Source: Pseudomonas sp. TH41
GTDB taxonomy: Bacteria; Pseudomonadota; Gammaproteobacteria; Pseudomonadales; Pseudomonadaceae
Length of the DNA stretch: 64,000 nt
Direction: 5' to 3'
NCBI RefSeq assembly: GCF_016650695.1
Contig: NZ_JAEKFH010000003.1
Location: forward strand, 1-64,000
Positions 9,906-19,427 of the stretch are shown in pieces (the stretch's first letter is position 1; every line of letters starts with the position of its first letter). The notes under the pieces are model-generated. The model was not told the origin of the DNA. It ran no database searches and saw nothing but the letters and a program-made list of their open reading frames with translations. The position numbers were made by a program, and so were the translations under genes.

Positions 9906-10375
9906 TTGTCACCTACCCGCAGCAGGGTGATCGAGTCACCGGCTGCCACCAAGATTTTTTTCAGGATCTGTTCCAGGGTGTCCAACTCTTGCGGCGTAAT
10001 CGCCCCTGCCAGTTCATTCATGGCGTCGGCGCCGATGTGCGGCAAGCGGTCGGCGAGTTGCTGGCCTTCTTCAGTCAGCACCAACTGAACCTGACGGCGG
10101 TCCGCCTCGGAACGTTGCCGGGCGAGGAAACCTTTCTGTTCCAGACGATCGAGCATTCGGGTCATCGAGCCGCTGTCCAGCGACAGGTGCCGGCACAGCT
10201 CGGCCGGTGTATCGACGCCGAACTGGGCCATGATGATCAGCACTTTGAACTGCGCGGCGGTGATGCCGTGGGGTTCCATGTGCGTGTCGATGATCCGGTC
10301 CTTGAGCAATGCAGCGCGCCCGAGCAGGAGACCGAGATGGCAATTTTTGAATTCGTCTGGGGTGAAATGTTTCAT
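9902..10375 (-). CDS. MarR-family repressor of the efflux operon
   Basis: A 157-residue winged-helix regulator. The recognition region SLDSGSMTRMLDRLEQKGFL and the wing (RQRSEADRRQVQL) are typical of MarR/EmrR. First gene of the operon with the OMF, emrA and emrB. Two identical palindromes lie immediately upstream, which makes ligand-relieved autorepression of the whole operon the likely control. Confidence 0.9.
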   Translation of the reverse strand: MKHFTPDEFKNCHLGLLLGRAALLKDRIIDTHMEPHGITAAQFKVLIIMAQFGVDTPAELCRHLSLDSGSMTRMLDRLEQKGFLARQRSEADRRQVQLVLTEEGQQLADRLPHIGADAMNELAGAITPQELDTLEQILKKILVAAGDSITLLRVGDK

Positions 10376-10390
10376 CTGACCACCAATTAG

Positions 10391-10435
10391 CTGCCTAGGC
10401 AGAGAATGTATGACTAGATGTTACTGCCTAGGCAG
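10391..10435. promoter_or_regulatory. twin MarR operators CTGCCTAGGCAG
   Basis: Two perfect 12-bp palindromes, CTGCCTAGGCAG, at 10391-10402 and 10424-10435. Their starts are 33 bp apart (about three helical turns) and the nearer lies 16 bp before the marR ATG. Position, symmetry and duplication point to a MarR dimer binding site over the operon promoter. Confidence 0.75.
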
Positions 10436-10519
10436 CGAATGTCAACGGAATAGTTAGGTTGCTTTGTATTTAGGTGATTAGTGGCGGGAGGAAGTTGCTT
10501 CTGATCGACGAACGCAGCG

Positions 10520-10606
10520 CCCCGTTCGCGAGCAAGCCCGCTCCCACATTAGATTTGTGTACATCACAGATCCAATGTGGGAGCGGGCTTGCTCGCGAAC
10601 GGGGCG
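10520..10606. repeat. REP pair (class A, GCGGGCTTGCTCGCGAA type)
   Basis: Inverted arms ending CCCGTTCGCGAGCAAGCCCG and its complement, separated by ~30 bp, between marR and the end of tamB. The arms include an extra GGGGCG so the stem is longer than usual. Confidence 0.9.
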
Positions 10607-10631
10607 ACTCGGTGCTGGAAGGAGCGGGGAC

Positions 10632-13600
10632 CTAAAAGTCCCGCTTATAGAAAATATCCAGCGAACTCGCCACGCCGCCCGCCGCTTCGAGGTAGACCTT
10701 CTTGCTCAGCTTGTAACGCAAGGCAATCGTGTTGGCCGGCTCAAACACCCCGACGCCATAACGCAAGCTCAGCCTCTCGGAGAGATTGCCGCTGGCCACC
10801 ACACTGGTCGTGTTGCCACTGCCCTGGGTGTCGAGCTGGAAGTCCTGAATACCCAGGTTCTTGGCCAACCCGCTGGTCACCCCGGAGCTGCCCATCAAGC
10901 CCAACCCGAGCGCTGCCTGGGCGAGCATGTTGTTGTCTTCACCGCTACTGGCCAGCGGACGTCCCAGCACCAGATAGGACAACGCCTGTTCCTGGCTCAT
11001 GGCCGGCTCGGAGAAGATCTGCGTGGTCGGCTGTTCGGCGCTGCCGCTCAGGCGAATGCCGGCGATGACGTCGTCGGTCTGGCGAATCGCTTCGATGTCC
11101 AGATAGGGCTGGTCGATGGGCCCGGCAAACAACAGCCGCGCCCGACGCACGGTCAGGCGCTGGCCGTAGGCCCGATAGCGCCCGTCGTTGAGCCAGAGTT
11201 CGCCGCGGGTGTCCATGTTGTCGCCGATGTGCACATGGCCTTGCAGGTTGGCAGTCAGGCCAAACCCGGCAAAGCTCAGTTTGTCGTCGCCGACCACCAC
11301 GTCGATGTCCATCTTCATCGCCAGCGGCGGTTTACCCGCTTCGGTCTGTTGGCCGACGATCACCGTGTCACCGGAGACCTTGACTGTCGATGGCGGCAAC
11401 TCGCGCACGGTAATTTCGCCCCTGGGCACCAGGACTTTGCCAGAAATGGCCAACTCGTCACCCTTCATCGAAATCTTCAGGTCCGGCGCCACTTCGAGCT
11501 TGGCGTAGGGCTCGACGGTGACGGGCAATTGCGAGCCTTTGAGCGTCAGATCCACCACCAACGCCTGCCCCCAGGCGATGTTACCGTTCAAACTGCCCTG
11601 CCCGGCCTTGCCGCTTTTCCAGCCGCCGTTCAATTGCACGGTTTCGCCAGCGATCACGGCTTGAAGCTGCAAGGCTTGAAGCTCGATTGGCAGTTCCGGC
11701 CCGGACACCTCACCGTCGCTGAGCAGCAGATTACCGTTGACCTGAGGTGCCATCAGCCCACCAGAGATCGTGCCGTTGCCATTCAAACGGCCCGTGAGTT
11801 TCTCGACCATCGGCACAAACGGCCGCGCCACCGACACGTCCAGTCCACTGAGACGGAACGAGCCGGTCAGCGGTTTGTTCTTCGGCAGCGGATTGATCTG
11901 CGCCTGCACCATCAACTCTCCGAGCTTGCCGCCGACGAAGTTGAGGTCCGTGTCGATACGTTTGGGCGTGAGTTTGCTGGTGAGCTTCAGCGTCTGGTAC
12001 GGGAAGTCCAGCCACTGATCCTTTTCCTTCATGCGCAAGGTGCCGCCGCTGGCATCAATGCTGATCTGACCGTTCGGGCCGCTGGCGGGCAGGTCCAGCT
12101 GCACGTCGGCATTGAGATTGCCTTTCCAGGCAAAATCCTTCGGTAACCACTGCGCCAGGCTATCGATCGGGAATTGCTTGAGGTGGTATCGCAGCTTCGG
12201 CTCAGGTATCAAACGCTGGTCTTCACCGCACAGGCTGGCCGGGCCGGACATCCAGCAATGCGCGCCGAAGTTGATCTTGCCGTCTGCCAACCGCTCCAGT
12301 TTCGCCGGCCCTTGCAGCTTCCAGTCCTGACCACCGGCCTGGATATCGCCGCTGGCCAAGCGTCCACGCCAATTGCCTTTATCCAGACTGCCATCGAGAC
12401 CGAGCGCCAGTTTCAGTTTCGGCCCTTGCAGGTCGAGGTTGAGTTTCTGGTTTTTGATATCGCCCTGACCGCTGGCCGTCAGTGTGCCCAGCGAGGTGTC
12501 GCCGGCCTCAATGCCACTGCCCTTAAGGTCGATTTTCGCCCGTTGCGTGCTGTCGAGAGTCGCGTCAAGGTTCAAGCTTTGCAGGCGATTGTCTGCGAAC
12601 GCCAGTTGCGTGCCTTGCAAACCGAGCTTGCCTTGCGGCGCCTTGAGCGTGCCGGCGACATCCACGTGGCCATTGAGTTGACCGCGCAGTTGCGGCCAAA
12701 GCTGAGCCAGGCGCGGCAGCTTGATATCGATCTGGCCGGCGAGTTTCTGTTGCAGGCTGCCCTTGCCGGTGATGCTGTTGTCACCCAGACGAATCTGCAG
12801 CGCGTTGAGGTTCCATTGCTCGCCACCGCCATCGGCCTTCGCCTGAATCACCGCCGGCTGGCCACGCAGTTTGCCCTTCAAATCGAGATCAGCAGTCAGG
12901 CTGAATTTTTCATTTTTCATCTCGCCATGGCTGCGCAACGGGCCTGCGAGCGTCCCCGGCAACTCCGCGACCCAATACGCCGGGTTGATGGCGGACACGT
13001 CGAGCGCGGTGTCCCAGGCAATGCCATCAGCGAATTGCAGGTTCAGGTGCCCTTCGGCCTTACCGTGCCCGGCTTCGAGTTGAATTTGTTGCAGGTAGAT
13101 TTTCGTCAGGTCGCCGCTGAACGGGCTGCTCAGGCTGAACGCCCCGGCCGGGCCATCCAGTGCGGCGTTGAAGCTACCGAGGTATTTTCCGTCGGTGTAG
13201 GAAATGTCGCCTTTAAAGCTGCGCAGCGCGACTTCCGGTTCGTCAATCAGCGGGTAGAGGCGGTGCCACGGGAAGTCCAGCCAGTCGATTTTTGCGTCGG
13301 CGCTCAGGCCTTTGCTCCAGTCCAGTTGGCCGGTGAGTTTGAGGCTTTGTTTGTCGCTGGCGGTCAGGTCGAGGGCGGCAATCTGTGCGCCCTTGGCGTC
13401 GACCTTGCCTTGCAGCCGCAGGGCGACCGGGCCAAGTTCTGCGGGCAATGTGGCGTTGCCGATGAGCTGGTAACCGTTTTTCAGGTCACCGTCGCCGGTG
13501 AGCTCAAGCTGATTGAGTTGCAGGGTGTCCGGTAAATCGGCGCTGGGCTTGAAGCCGTCGGCAGTGATCCGCGCCTTGGCCGGCAGATTGTCCACCAGCG

Positions 13601-13964
13601 GTTGCAGCTCGCCGGTCAGTTGGCCGTTCAAGTAACCGCTGCTGTCGGCTTTCAGGCGCAGGGTTTTCAGCAAGTCGCCATCAACCTTCAGGGCCAACGC
13701 CCACGGCTCAGCGCCCGGGGCCGGCAGGGTCAGTGTGCCTTCGACGTTGAGCGGCCAGTTGCCGCTGGGTTGCAGCAGGCCGGAGAGGTTCAGAGTCAGC
13801 GCGTCACGTTGCAGGTGCACGGCATCGATCCGCATACCTTGCTCGGTCCAGTGCGCCGCCAGTTGCAAGCCTTTGAGTTCTTCGCTGCCGTTGAACAGCA
13901 AGCTGCCGACCTTCACGTCCCCCAGCTCAACCGCCAAGGGCAATTTCAGGTCTGGCAGCGTCAT
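10632..13964 (-). CDS. tamB: TamB, main C-terminal part (frameshifted gene)
   Basis: 1,110 residues of the TamB/AsmA-like lipid-transport and autotransporter-assembly protein. It is built of repeated beta-strands (many LxLxG/GxLxL units) and ends with the conserved DUF490 C-terminus (QALSYLVLGRPL, then LSLRYGVGVFEP and final YKRDF), which docks with TamA. The true N-terminus, with the membrane anchor, is in the preceding frame (13961-14305); together they give about 1,224 residues, the normal size. The ATG at 13964 overlaps the stop of that part and is probably not the native start. Confidence 0.88.
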   Translation of the reverse strand: MTLPDLKLPLAVELGDVKVGSLLFNGSEELKGLQLAAHWTEQGMRIDAVHLQRDALTLNLSGLLQPSGNWPLNVEGTLTLPAPGAEPWALALKVDGDLLKTLRLKADSSGYLNGQLTGELQPLVDNLPAKARITADGFKPSADLPDTLQLNQLELTGDGDLKNGYQLIGNATLPAELGPVALRLQGKVDAKGAQIAALDLTASDKQSLKLTGQLDWSKGLSADAKIDWLDFPWHRLYPLIDEPEVALRSFKGDISYTDGKYLGSFNAALDGPAGAFSLSSPFSGDLTKIYLQQIQLEAGHGKAEGHLNLQFADGIAWDTALDVSAINPAYWVAELPGTLAGPLRSHGEMKNEKFSLTADLDLKGKLRGQPAVIQAKADGGGEQWNLNALQIRLGDNSITGKGSLQQKLAGQIDIKLPRLAQLWPQLRGQLNGHVDVAGTLKAPQGKLGLQGTQLAFADNRLQSLNLDATLDSTQRAKIDLKGSGIEAGDTSLGTLTASGQGDIKNQKLNLDLQGPKLKLALGLDGSLDKGNWRGRLASGDIQAGGQDWKLQGPAKLERLADGKINFGAHCWMSGPASLCGEDQRLIPEPKLRYHLKQFPIDSLAQWLPKDFAWKGNLNADVQLDLPASGPNGQISIDASGGTLRMKEKDQWLDFPYQTLKLTSKLTPKRIDTDLNFVGGKLGELMVQAQINPLPKNKPLTGSFRLSGLDVSVARPFVPMVEKLTGRLNGNGTISGGLMAPQVNGNLLLSDGEVSGPELPIELQALQLQAVIAGETVQLNGGWKSGKAGQGSLNGNIAWGQALVVDLTLKGSQLPVTVEPYAKLEVAPDLKISMKGDELAISGKVLVPRGEITVRELPPSTVKVSGDTVIVGQQTEAGKPPLAMKMDIDVVVGDDKLSFAGFGLTANLQGHVHIGDNMDTRGELWLNDGRYRAYGQRLTVRRARLLFAGPIDQPYLDIEAIRQTDDVIAGIRLSGSAEQPTTQIFSEPAMSQEQALSYLVLGRPLASSGEDNNMLAQAALGLGLMGSSGVTSGLAKNLGIQDFQLDTQGSGNTTSVVASGNLSERLSLRYGVGVFEPANTIALRYKLSKKVYLEAAGGVASSLDIFYKRDF

Positions 13965-14305
13965 CGGCCCAGAGCTTTTTCTTCCGTGCCGGGTGGAAAT
14001 TGCAGGCTGACCAGATCAGCCTGCAATTGCTCAATGCACAGGGTCATGCGCGTCAGGCACAGCGGCGACCAGGCGAAAATCACTCGGGTCAGTTCAACCC
14101 GGCTGCTGTCTTGCTGCCACAACAGATGATCGGCGCTCCACTGCCCGCCCAATCGGCCCTGGAAATTCTCCACGGTCAAACCCGGCACGAAGCCCAGCAC
14201 CCAACGACTGCCCACTGCCGTCCCCAAGACCGTGGACAGGGTCAGGACGACCAGCATCAGCAGCATCGGAATCGCCAGCAACGTTATTTTCAAACCACGA
14301 TTCAA
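13961..14305 (-). CDS. tamB: TamB N-terminal part (frame -1 relative to the rest)
   Basis: 114 residues holding the TamB membrane anchor (residues ~5-32) and the start of the beta-rich domain (PGLTVENFQGRLGGQW). It continues homologously into the next frame: past an A5 run at about 13,977-13,981 the -1 frame reads SSGPMTLPDLK, which fits pseudomonad TamB. The native frame ends at TGA with an ATGA stop/start overlap. Causes could be a real 1-bp deletion, an assembly homopolymer error, or slippage on the A run. Its ATG overlaps the tamA stop by 4 bp. Confidence 0.8.
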   Translation of the reverse strand: MNRGLKITLLAIPMLLMLVVLTLSTVLGTAVGSRWVLGFVPGLTVENFQGRLGGQWSADHLLWQQDSSRVELTRVIFAWSPLCLTRMTLCIEQLQADLVSLQFPPGTEEKALGR

Positions 14306-16029
14306 AGCTCAGGCCCCATGGAAAAGTGCAGTCGAATGCCGCCGTCATCGTCCAAGGCATGGGCCAGGTCGAGGCGAATCGGCCCCACCGGAGACACCCA
14401 GCGCACGCCAATGCCGACGCCGGTCTTGAGGTTCGGCAGTTCGAGTGTATTGAACGCGTTGCCCTGGTCGATGAAGGTCGCGACCCGCCATTTTTCGGCA
14501 ATGGAATACTGATACTCGACGCTGCCGGCGATCATGTAGCGCCCCCCGATGCGATCGCCCTCGGAGTTTTCCGGGGACAGGCTCTGATAGTCGTAACCGC
14601 GCACGCTCTGATCGCCACCGGCGAAAAAGCGCAACGACGGCGGCACTGATTTGTAGCCGTTGGTGGCGCTGCCGCCGACCTGCACCCGACCGAGGAAACG
14701 GTGTTTGTCGAAGACCGTGGTCAAGCCTTTGACCAATGCCGTGCCGTAAACCAGGTTGTTGTCCGAGCCCAGCCCTTCCTTGGCCACTTTGGTCGCGAAT
14801 TCGAGACGATAACCGTTATGCGGGTCGATGCGATTGTCGCTTTTGAGGTAGGAATAGCTGATGCCAGGCATCAGCAAATTGCTCAGGCCAGAATCATCGC
14901 CAAGGCGATATTCCTCGCGCTGCCATTTGAGCGACACCACGCGTTGCCAGCCGCTGGGCAACTGGCTGTGCCACTCGGGACCGAGGGTCAGCAGCTTGCT
15001 CAAGCTGTCCTTGTCGGCGATTTCTTCGTACTGATAGCCACCGGCGAAACGCAGCTTGTCGGTCAGGGGCGGATCCAGGGGGACGTCGTAGAAAACACCG
15101 ACGTTTTGCCGTGGCGCCGAGACTTCCGTCTCCCAGCCATAACTATCACCTTGGGGATTGACCCAATGCCGGGTCCAGTTGGCCTTGATCCGGGGGCCGA
15201 CGTCAGTGGAGTACCCCAGGCCGAGCCCCATGGTCCGCGGCTTGCGGGTTTCGAGCTTGACGTCCACCGGGATCACATCGTCCTTCGACGCCGTTGGCGC
15301 AGCGTCCACTCGCACCCCTTCGAAATAGCCGCTCGATTGCAGGGCCTGATTGAGTTCAGCGATCAATTCGGAGTCATAAGGCGCGCCCGCCTTGAACGGC
15401 ACCATGCGCTGCAGCAGGTCTTCGTCGAATGGCGTATCGCCTTCAAACGTGACCTTGCCGAGGGAATAACGCGGACCGCTGTCGTAGATCAACTCGATAT
15501 CGGCGACGCCGGCTCGCGGGTCGACCAATAATTTTTGACTGGTAAAGCGGCCGTTGAAAAAGCCATAGCGCGACGCCTGATTCTGGATCAGCCGCTTGGC
15601 GTCTTCGTACTGGCCATGGTTAAGCACCGCACCGGTTTTCAGCGCATCACTTTTGGGCACACGAAAGGATTTGAGGGAAGCGGCCGGCCCGTCAATGCGC
15701 ACGGTGACGTTGCGCAAATGGATCGGTTCTCCTGGATCGATGGTGAGCACCAGGCGCGGCGTCTTGCCGCCCTTCACGTCCGTCTCGATCTGCGGCTGGT
15801 AATAGCCCAAGGCCTGGGCGGCCTTGCGTGCCTGTTCTTCGGCGCCACGACTGAAGCGCAACAAGGCTTTTTCGTCACGATCGCCGAGGCTGCCGATATA
15901 GCCCTCTATATTGGCTTTCAGTTCATCGTTGGACGGTTTGACCCGCACATCCAATTCACTTTGGGCCAGCGCTGCGCAGCTGAAAATCAGCATCAGCACG
16001 CCGCTGGTATTTCTTCCTGGAAACTTCAT
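14302..16029 (-). CDS. tamA: TamA, Omp85-family outer-membrane assembly protein
   Basis: 575 residues from the ATG at 16029; a GTG 18 bp upstream is less likely. An N-terminal signal peptide (cut after ...AALAQ) is followed by about three POTRA domains (~25-260) and an Omp85 16-strand barrel. The barrel holds VRGYDYQSLSP, the conserved VRGY/F loop motif, and ends LHFSMGPEL. With TamB it forms the translocation and assembly module spanning the envelope. Coupled to tamB by ATGA overlap. Confidence 0.92.
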   Translation of the reverse strand: MKFPGRNTSGVLMLIFSCAALAQSELDVRVKPSNDELKANIEGYIGSLGDRDEKALLRFSRGAEEQARKAAQALGYYQPQIETDVKGGKTPRLVLTIDPGEPIHLRNVTVRIDGPAASLKSFRVPKSDALKTGAVLNHGQYEDAKRLIQNQASRYGFFNGRFTSQKLLVDPRAGVADIELIYDSGPRYSLGKVTFEGDTPFDEDLLQRMVPFKAGAPYDSELIAELNQALQSSGYFEGVRVDAAPTASKDDVIPVDVKLETRKPRTMGLGLGYSTDVGPRIKANWTRHWVNPQGDSYGWETEVSAPRQNVGVFYDVPLDPPLTDKLRFAGGYQYEEIADKDSLSKLLTLGPEWHSQLPSGWQRVVSLKWQREEYRLGDDSGLSNLLMPGISYSYLKSDNRIDPHNGYRLEFATKVAKEGLGSDNNLVYGTALVKGLTTVFDKHRFLGRVQVGGSATNGYKSVPPSLRFFAGGDQSVRGYDYQSLSPENSEGDRIGGRYMIAGSVEYQYSIAEKWRVATFIDQGNAFNTLELPNLKTGVGIGVRWVSPVGPIRLDLAHALDDDGGIRLHFSMGPEL

Positions 16030-16094
16030 AGGCGCGGATGCTATCACGAGCTTGGGAGCGTGATAGAGCCTGGCGTGCGCGGAAAGTTCGACCT

Positions 16095-16745
16095 CTATGC
16101 CGTAGCGGTTTGCAGCACCTGAGGATTGGCATGGAAAAACACATGCTCGCGTATCGGTCCGATGGCGACCTCGCCGATTTCCTCATAGCCCTGACGCTTA
16201 TAGAACTCCAGATAACGCGGATTCCCGGTGTCGAGGATGACGCCCTGAGAGTGTTCATCCACCGCACACCAGTTATGGACGGCTTGCAGCAGTTGCTCGC
16301 CGAAGTGCTTGCCCTGGAATTGCGGATGAATCCCCAGCAATGGCAGCACATGCACCGCATCGGACGGCACGCAGGCCGCCACGGCATCGTGATACTCGAG
16401 GTAGCGGCGGGTGCAGCGGAAACCGGTACTCAGCACCATGCGCAGGCGCCAGGCCCAACTTTCGGTGATGCCCAACCGACGTTGCGGCGGTGCGATCAGC
16501 GCGATACCGATCAACCGATCGTTGACCAGCAGGCCGATGGCCGGCAGGTCCTGAAGAAAGTGTTGTTTGACCAGTTCACGCACGGTGGCGCGGACCCGCT
16601 GTTCATAACCGGGGCGTTCGGCTTCGAACAAGTAGCCGAACGTCGGTTCGTGCCGGTAGGCCTGATAGAGCAGGGAGCGAGCTTCGCGGGAATAGCCGCT
16701 GTCGAGCATGTGAATATCGGCGATGGCGGTCGAGGTTTCAGGCAT
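16095..16745 (-). CDS. GNAT-family N-acetyltransferase
   Basis: 216 residues from the ATG at 16745, chosen for the GGGGAGA site upstream over an earlier non-ATG start. The acetyl-CoA region HVLPLLGIHPQFQGKHFGEQ has the R/Q-x-x-G-x-G/F-like signature, followed by LDTGNPRYLEFYKRQGYEE, the usual C-terminal part. The substrate is unknown. It lies 65 bp upstream of tamA on the same strand and may share its transcript. Confidence 0.85.
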   Translation of the reverse strand: MPETSTAIADIHMLDSGYSREARSLLYQAYRHEPTFGYLFEAERPGYEQRVRATVRELVKQHFLQDLPAIGLLVNDRLIGIALIAPPQRRLGITESWAWRLRMVLSTGFRCTRRYLEYHDAVAACVPSDAVHVLPLLGIHPQFQGKHFGEQLLQAVHNWCAVDEHSQGVILDTGNPRYLEFYKRQGYEEIGEVAIGPIREHVFFHANPQVLQTATA

Positions 16746-16857
16746 TACGGTTGATCTCCCCTGGGCGCAGCTCAAATGGCGGCGCTCTCATTGGTACGAG
16801 CCTATAAACATCCGCACAGTTCCTGGCTGATCCAAATCAGTGTGGATGCTTAAGCCG

Positions 16858-16960
16858 TCTTCGCGAGCAAGCCCGCTCCCACAAGGTATAGACCAGACTG
16901 AAGAAATTCGATGGGCTGTACAGCGAGCTAATGTGGGAGCGGGCTTGCTCGCGAAGAGGC
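16858..16960. repeat. REP pair (class A)
   Basis: Inverted arms TCTTCGCGAGCAAGCCCGCT and complement, about 45 bp apart, in the gap between the acetyltransferase start and xthA. Confidence 0.9.
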
Positions 16961-17068
16961 CAGTACTGACGAAACAACACCTACAGACAAATGAGATTCA
17001 CCTCACCCCAACACTGGCCCGATTCCTACAGGTCAGCTAGCATCGCCCTTTTGCCAGGACTGCCGACC

Positions 17069-17881
17069 ATGAAGATCGTCTCCTTCAACATCAACGGGCT
17101 GCGCGCTCGCCCCCATCAGCTGGCGGCGCTGATCGAAAAGCACCAGCCAGACGTGATCGGCCTGCAGGAAACCAAGGTCCACGACGACCAATTCCCGTTG
17201 GCCGAGGTTCAGGCGCTGGGGTATCACGTGTATTTCCATGGGCAAAAAGGTCATTACGGCGTCGCCCTGCTCTCGCGCCAGGAGCCGATTGACCTGCACA
17301 AAGGTTTTGTTACGGATGAAGAAGACGCCCAGCGGCGCTTTATCTGGGGCACTTTCGCCGACGCCAATGGTGTGCCGGTGACCATCATGAACGGCTATTT
17401 CCCACAAGGCGAAAGCCGCGACCACCCCACCAAATTCCCGGCCAAGGAACGCTTCTACAACGATCTGCAGCACCTGCTGGAAAGCCAGTTCAGCAACGAT
17501 CAGCCGTTGGTGGTGATGGGTGATGTGAATATTTCCCCGGAAGACTGCGACATCGGCATCGGCCCGGACAACATGAAGCGTTGGCTGAAAACCGGCAAGT
17601 GCAGTTTCCTTCCAGAGGAACGCGAGTGGATGGCTCGCTTGAAGAATTGGGGCCTGGTGGACAGCTTCCGTCACTTGAACCCGGAAGTGGCCGACCGTTT
17701 TAGCTGGTTCGACTACCGTAGCCGTGGCTTTGAGGACGAACCCAAGCGTGGGCTGCGAATCGACGTGATCATGGCATCCCATGGCCTGCTGCCGCGGGTG
17801 AAGGATGCGGGTGTGGATTACGAACTGCGCGGGATGGAAAAACCGTCGGATCACGCGCCGATCTGGCTTGAGTTGGCCTGA
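17069..17881 (+). CDS. xthA: exodeoxyribonuclease III
   Basis: 270 residues from the ATG at 17069, where the conserved [14 protein letters not shown] begins; E. coli XthA has 268. Metal and catalytic motifs are visible: GLQETKV near residue 33, [14 protein letters not shown] near 150 and the final [10 protein letters not shown]. An AP endonuclease and 3' exonuclease in base-excision repair. An in-frame TTG/ATG region further upstream reads into the REP gap and is not used. Confidence 0.95.
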   Translation: MKIVSFNINGLRARPHQLAALIEKHQPDVIGLQETKVHDDQFPLAEVQALGYHVYFHGQKGHYGVALLSRQEPIDLHKGFVTDEEDAQRRFIWGTFADANGVPVTIMNGYFPQGESRDHPTKFPAKERFYNDLQHLLESQFSNDQPLVVMGDVNISPEDCDIGIGPDNMKRWLKTGKCSFLPEEREWMARLKNWGLVDSFRHLNPEVADRFSWFDYRSRGFEDEPKRGLRIDVIMASHGLLPRVKDAGVDYELRGMEKPSDHAPIWLELA

Positions 17882-17906
17882 TCCCTCGATTTCTGCACAA
17901 ATCAAC

Positions 17907-17998
17907 TGTGGGAGCGGGCTTGCTCGCGAAGGCGGACTGTCAGTCGACATTAATGTTGAATGACACACCGCTTTCGCGAGCAAGCTCGCTCCTACACT
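17907..17998. repeat. REP pair (class A)
   Basis: Inverted arms TGTGGGAGCGGGCTTGCTCG and a CTCGCGAAAG-type partner, about 35 bp apart, between xthA and the PstS-like gene. The arms differ slightly (GGGC versus GAGC). Confidence 0.88.
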
Positions 17999-18073
17999 GT
18001 TGGTAACTGTCATCTTTCGGAAACCTTACTGACTTATTCTCCCGGCACTTCCTTTGGCTTATAAGGTGCCGGC

Positions 18074-19414
18074 ATGACGCTGCGCGTGTTATTCCTGTTG
18101 ATGCTGGGCGCCTGGCTGCCGATGACCGCTACGGCCGGCGGTCTACCGACGCCCGAACAGGGCCCGGCGCTGCGAATCCAGGGTTCCAACACCATCGGCG
18201 CGGCGTTGGGCCCGGCACTGGTCAAAGGCTTGTTGCGTGAACAGGGCCTGCTCAAGGTTCACAGCGAAACGCCGGAGACCGCCAACGAACTGCGCGTCGT
18301 CGGTGAAACGGTTGAGGGTCGCCGCGTCGTGGTGGACATCGCGGCTCATGGTTCCAGCACCGGATTCTCGGCGCTGAAAACCGGCACGGCCGATCTTGCT
18401 GCGTCGTCGCGTCCGATCAATGACAGCGAACTGGTAGGACTCAAGCCCTTGGGCGACTTGAAGAGTTCCGCTGCCGAGCAGGTCATCGCCATTGATGGGC
18501 TGGCGATCATCCTTCATCCACAAAACCCACTCAATCAACTCACCACTGAGCAATTGGCGCGCCTGTTCAGTGGCGAGACCAAGACCTGGGAAGAACTCGG
18601 CGGCACCGGTGGGCCGATTCATTTGTATGCGCGGGATGACCAATCCGGTACCTACGACACGTTTAAAGAGTTGGTCCTCAGCGGTCGTGGGAAAACCCTG
18701 AGCGGCGCCGCGAAACGCTTCGAATCCAGTGAACAATTGTCCGACGCGGTCAGTCTCGACCCCCAAGGTATCGGCTTCATCGGCCTGCCTTACGTGCGAG
18801 AGGCCAAAGCCGTCGCGATTGTCGATGGTCAATCCCAGGCCATGTTGCCGCTCAACAGCCTGATCGCCACGGAGGACTATCCGTTGTCGCGCCGACTGTT
18901 CTTTTACCTGCCGCCTAACGGGAAAAATCCCTGGGCCCAAGCGCTGGTGGCGTTTGCCCAGAGCAGCAAGGGCCAGGCCATCGTCGCGGCCAATGGTTTT
19001 ATCGCACAGACCGTCCAGGCCATGACCGTCACGCCGAATGCGCTGATGCCCGAGGGCTATCAGGCGCTCAGTCGCCATGCCCAACGGCTGTCGGTGAATT
19101 TCCGGTTCGAGGAAGGCAGCGCGACCCTGGATAACAAGGCTCGGCAGGACCTGTCACGGGTACTCGACTATATAAAGCAGCGTGACAAAGCCAATCGGCA
19201 GGTGACACTGGTGGGGTTTGGCGATGCCAAGAGTGACCCGGCACGCGCTGATCTGTTGTCAAAACTGCGGGCGATGGCGGTGCGACGGGAACTGGTGAAA
19301 AGCGGTGTGGTGTTGCGCGAGATTCGCGGCTTTGGCGCCCAGATGCCGGTGGCAGCCAACAGCGCGGATGAGGGGCGGATCAAGAATCGGCGGGTTGAGG
19401 TGTGGGTTTACTGA
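18074..19414 (+). CDS. PstS-like phosphate-binding domain fused to OmpA C-terminal domain
   Basis: 446 residues: signal peptide (cut near residue 21), a periplasmic phosphate-binding-like domain (QGSNTIG near 35, TADLAASSRPI, then RDDQSGTYDTFKE and GIGFIGLPY), and a C-terminal OmpA/peptidoglycan-binding domain from about residue 335 (VNFRFEEGSATLDNKA, ending IKNRRVEVWVY). It probably binds an anion such as phosphate while anchored to the cell wall. No pst transporter genes lie nearby, so a sensing or surface role is possible. No strong ribosome site at the ATG. Confidence 0.8.
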   Translation: MTLRVLFLLMLGAWLPMTATAGGLPTPEQGPALRIQGSNTIGAALGPALVKGLLREQGLLKVHSETPETANELRVVGETVEGRRVVVDIAAHGSSTGFSALKTGTADLAASSRPINDSELVGLKPLGDLKSSAAEQVIAIDGLAIILHPQNPLNQLTTEQLARLFSGETKTWEELGGTGGPIHLYARDDQSGTYDTFKELVLSGRGKTLSGAAKRFESSEQLSDAVSLDPQGIGFIGLPYVREAKAVAIVDGQSQAMLPLNSLIATEDYPLSRRLFFYLPPNGKNPWAQALVAFAQSSKGQAIVAANGFIAQTVQAMTVTPNALMPEGYQALSRHAQRLSVNFRFEEGSATLDNKARQDLSRVLDYIKQRDKANRQVTLVGFGDAKSDPARADLLSKLRAMAVRRELVKSGVVLREIRGFGAQMPVAANSADEGRIKNRRVEVWVY

Positions 19415-19427
19415 CGGCTTGACGGAC

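Noticed and set aside
7104..13535. Long plus-strand open frames opposite emrA and tamB (7104-8909, 10557-12146, 12174-13535)
   Set aside because: They are antisense shadows of high-GC genes, lack ribosome sites and read as low-complexity R/H/Q-rich protein with no fold motifs.
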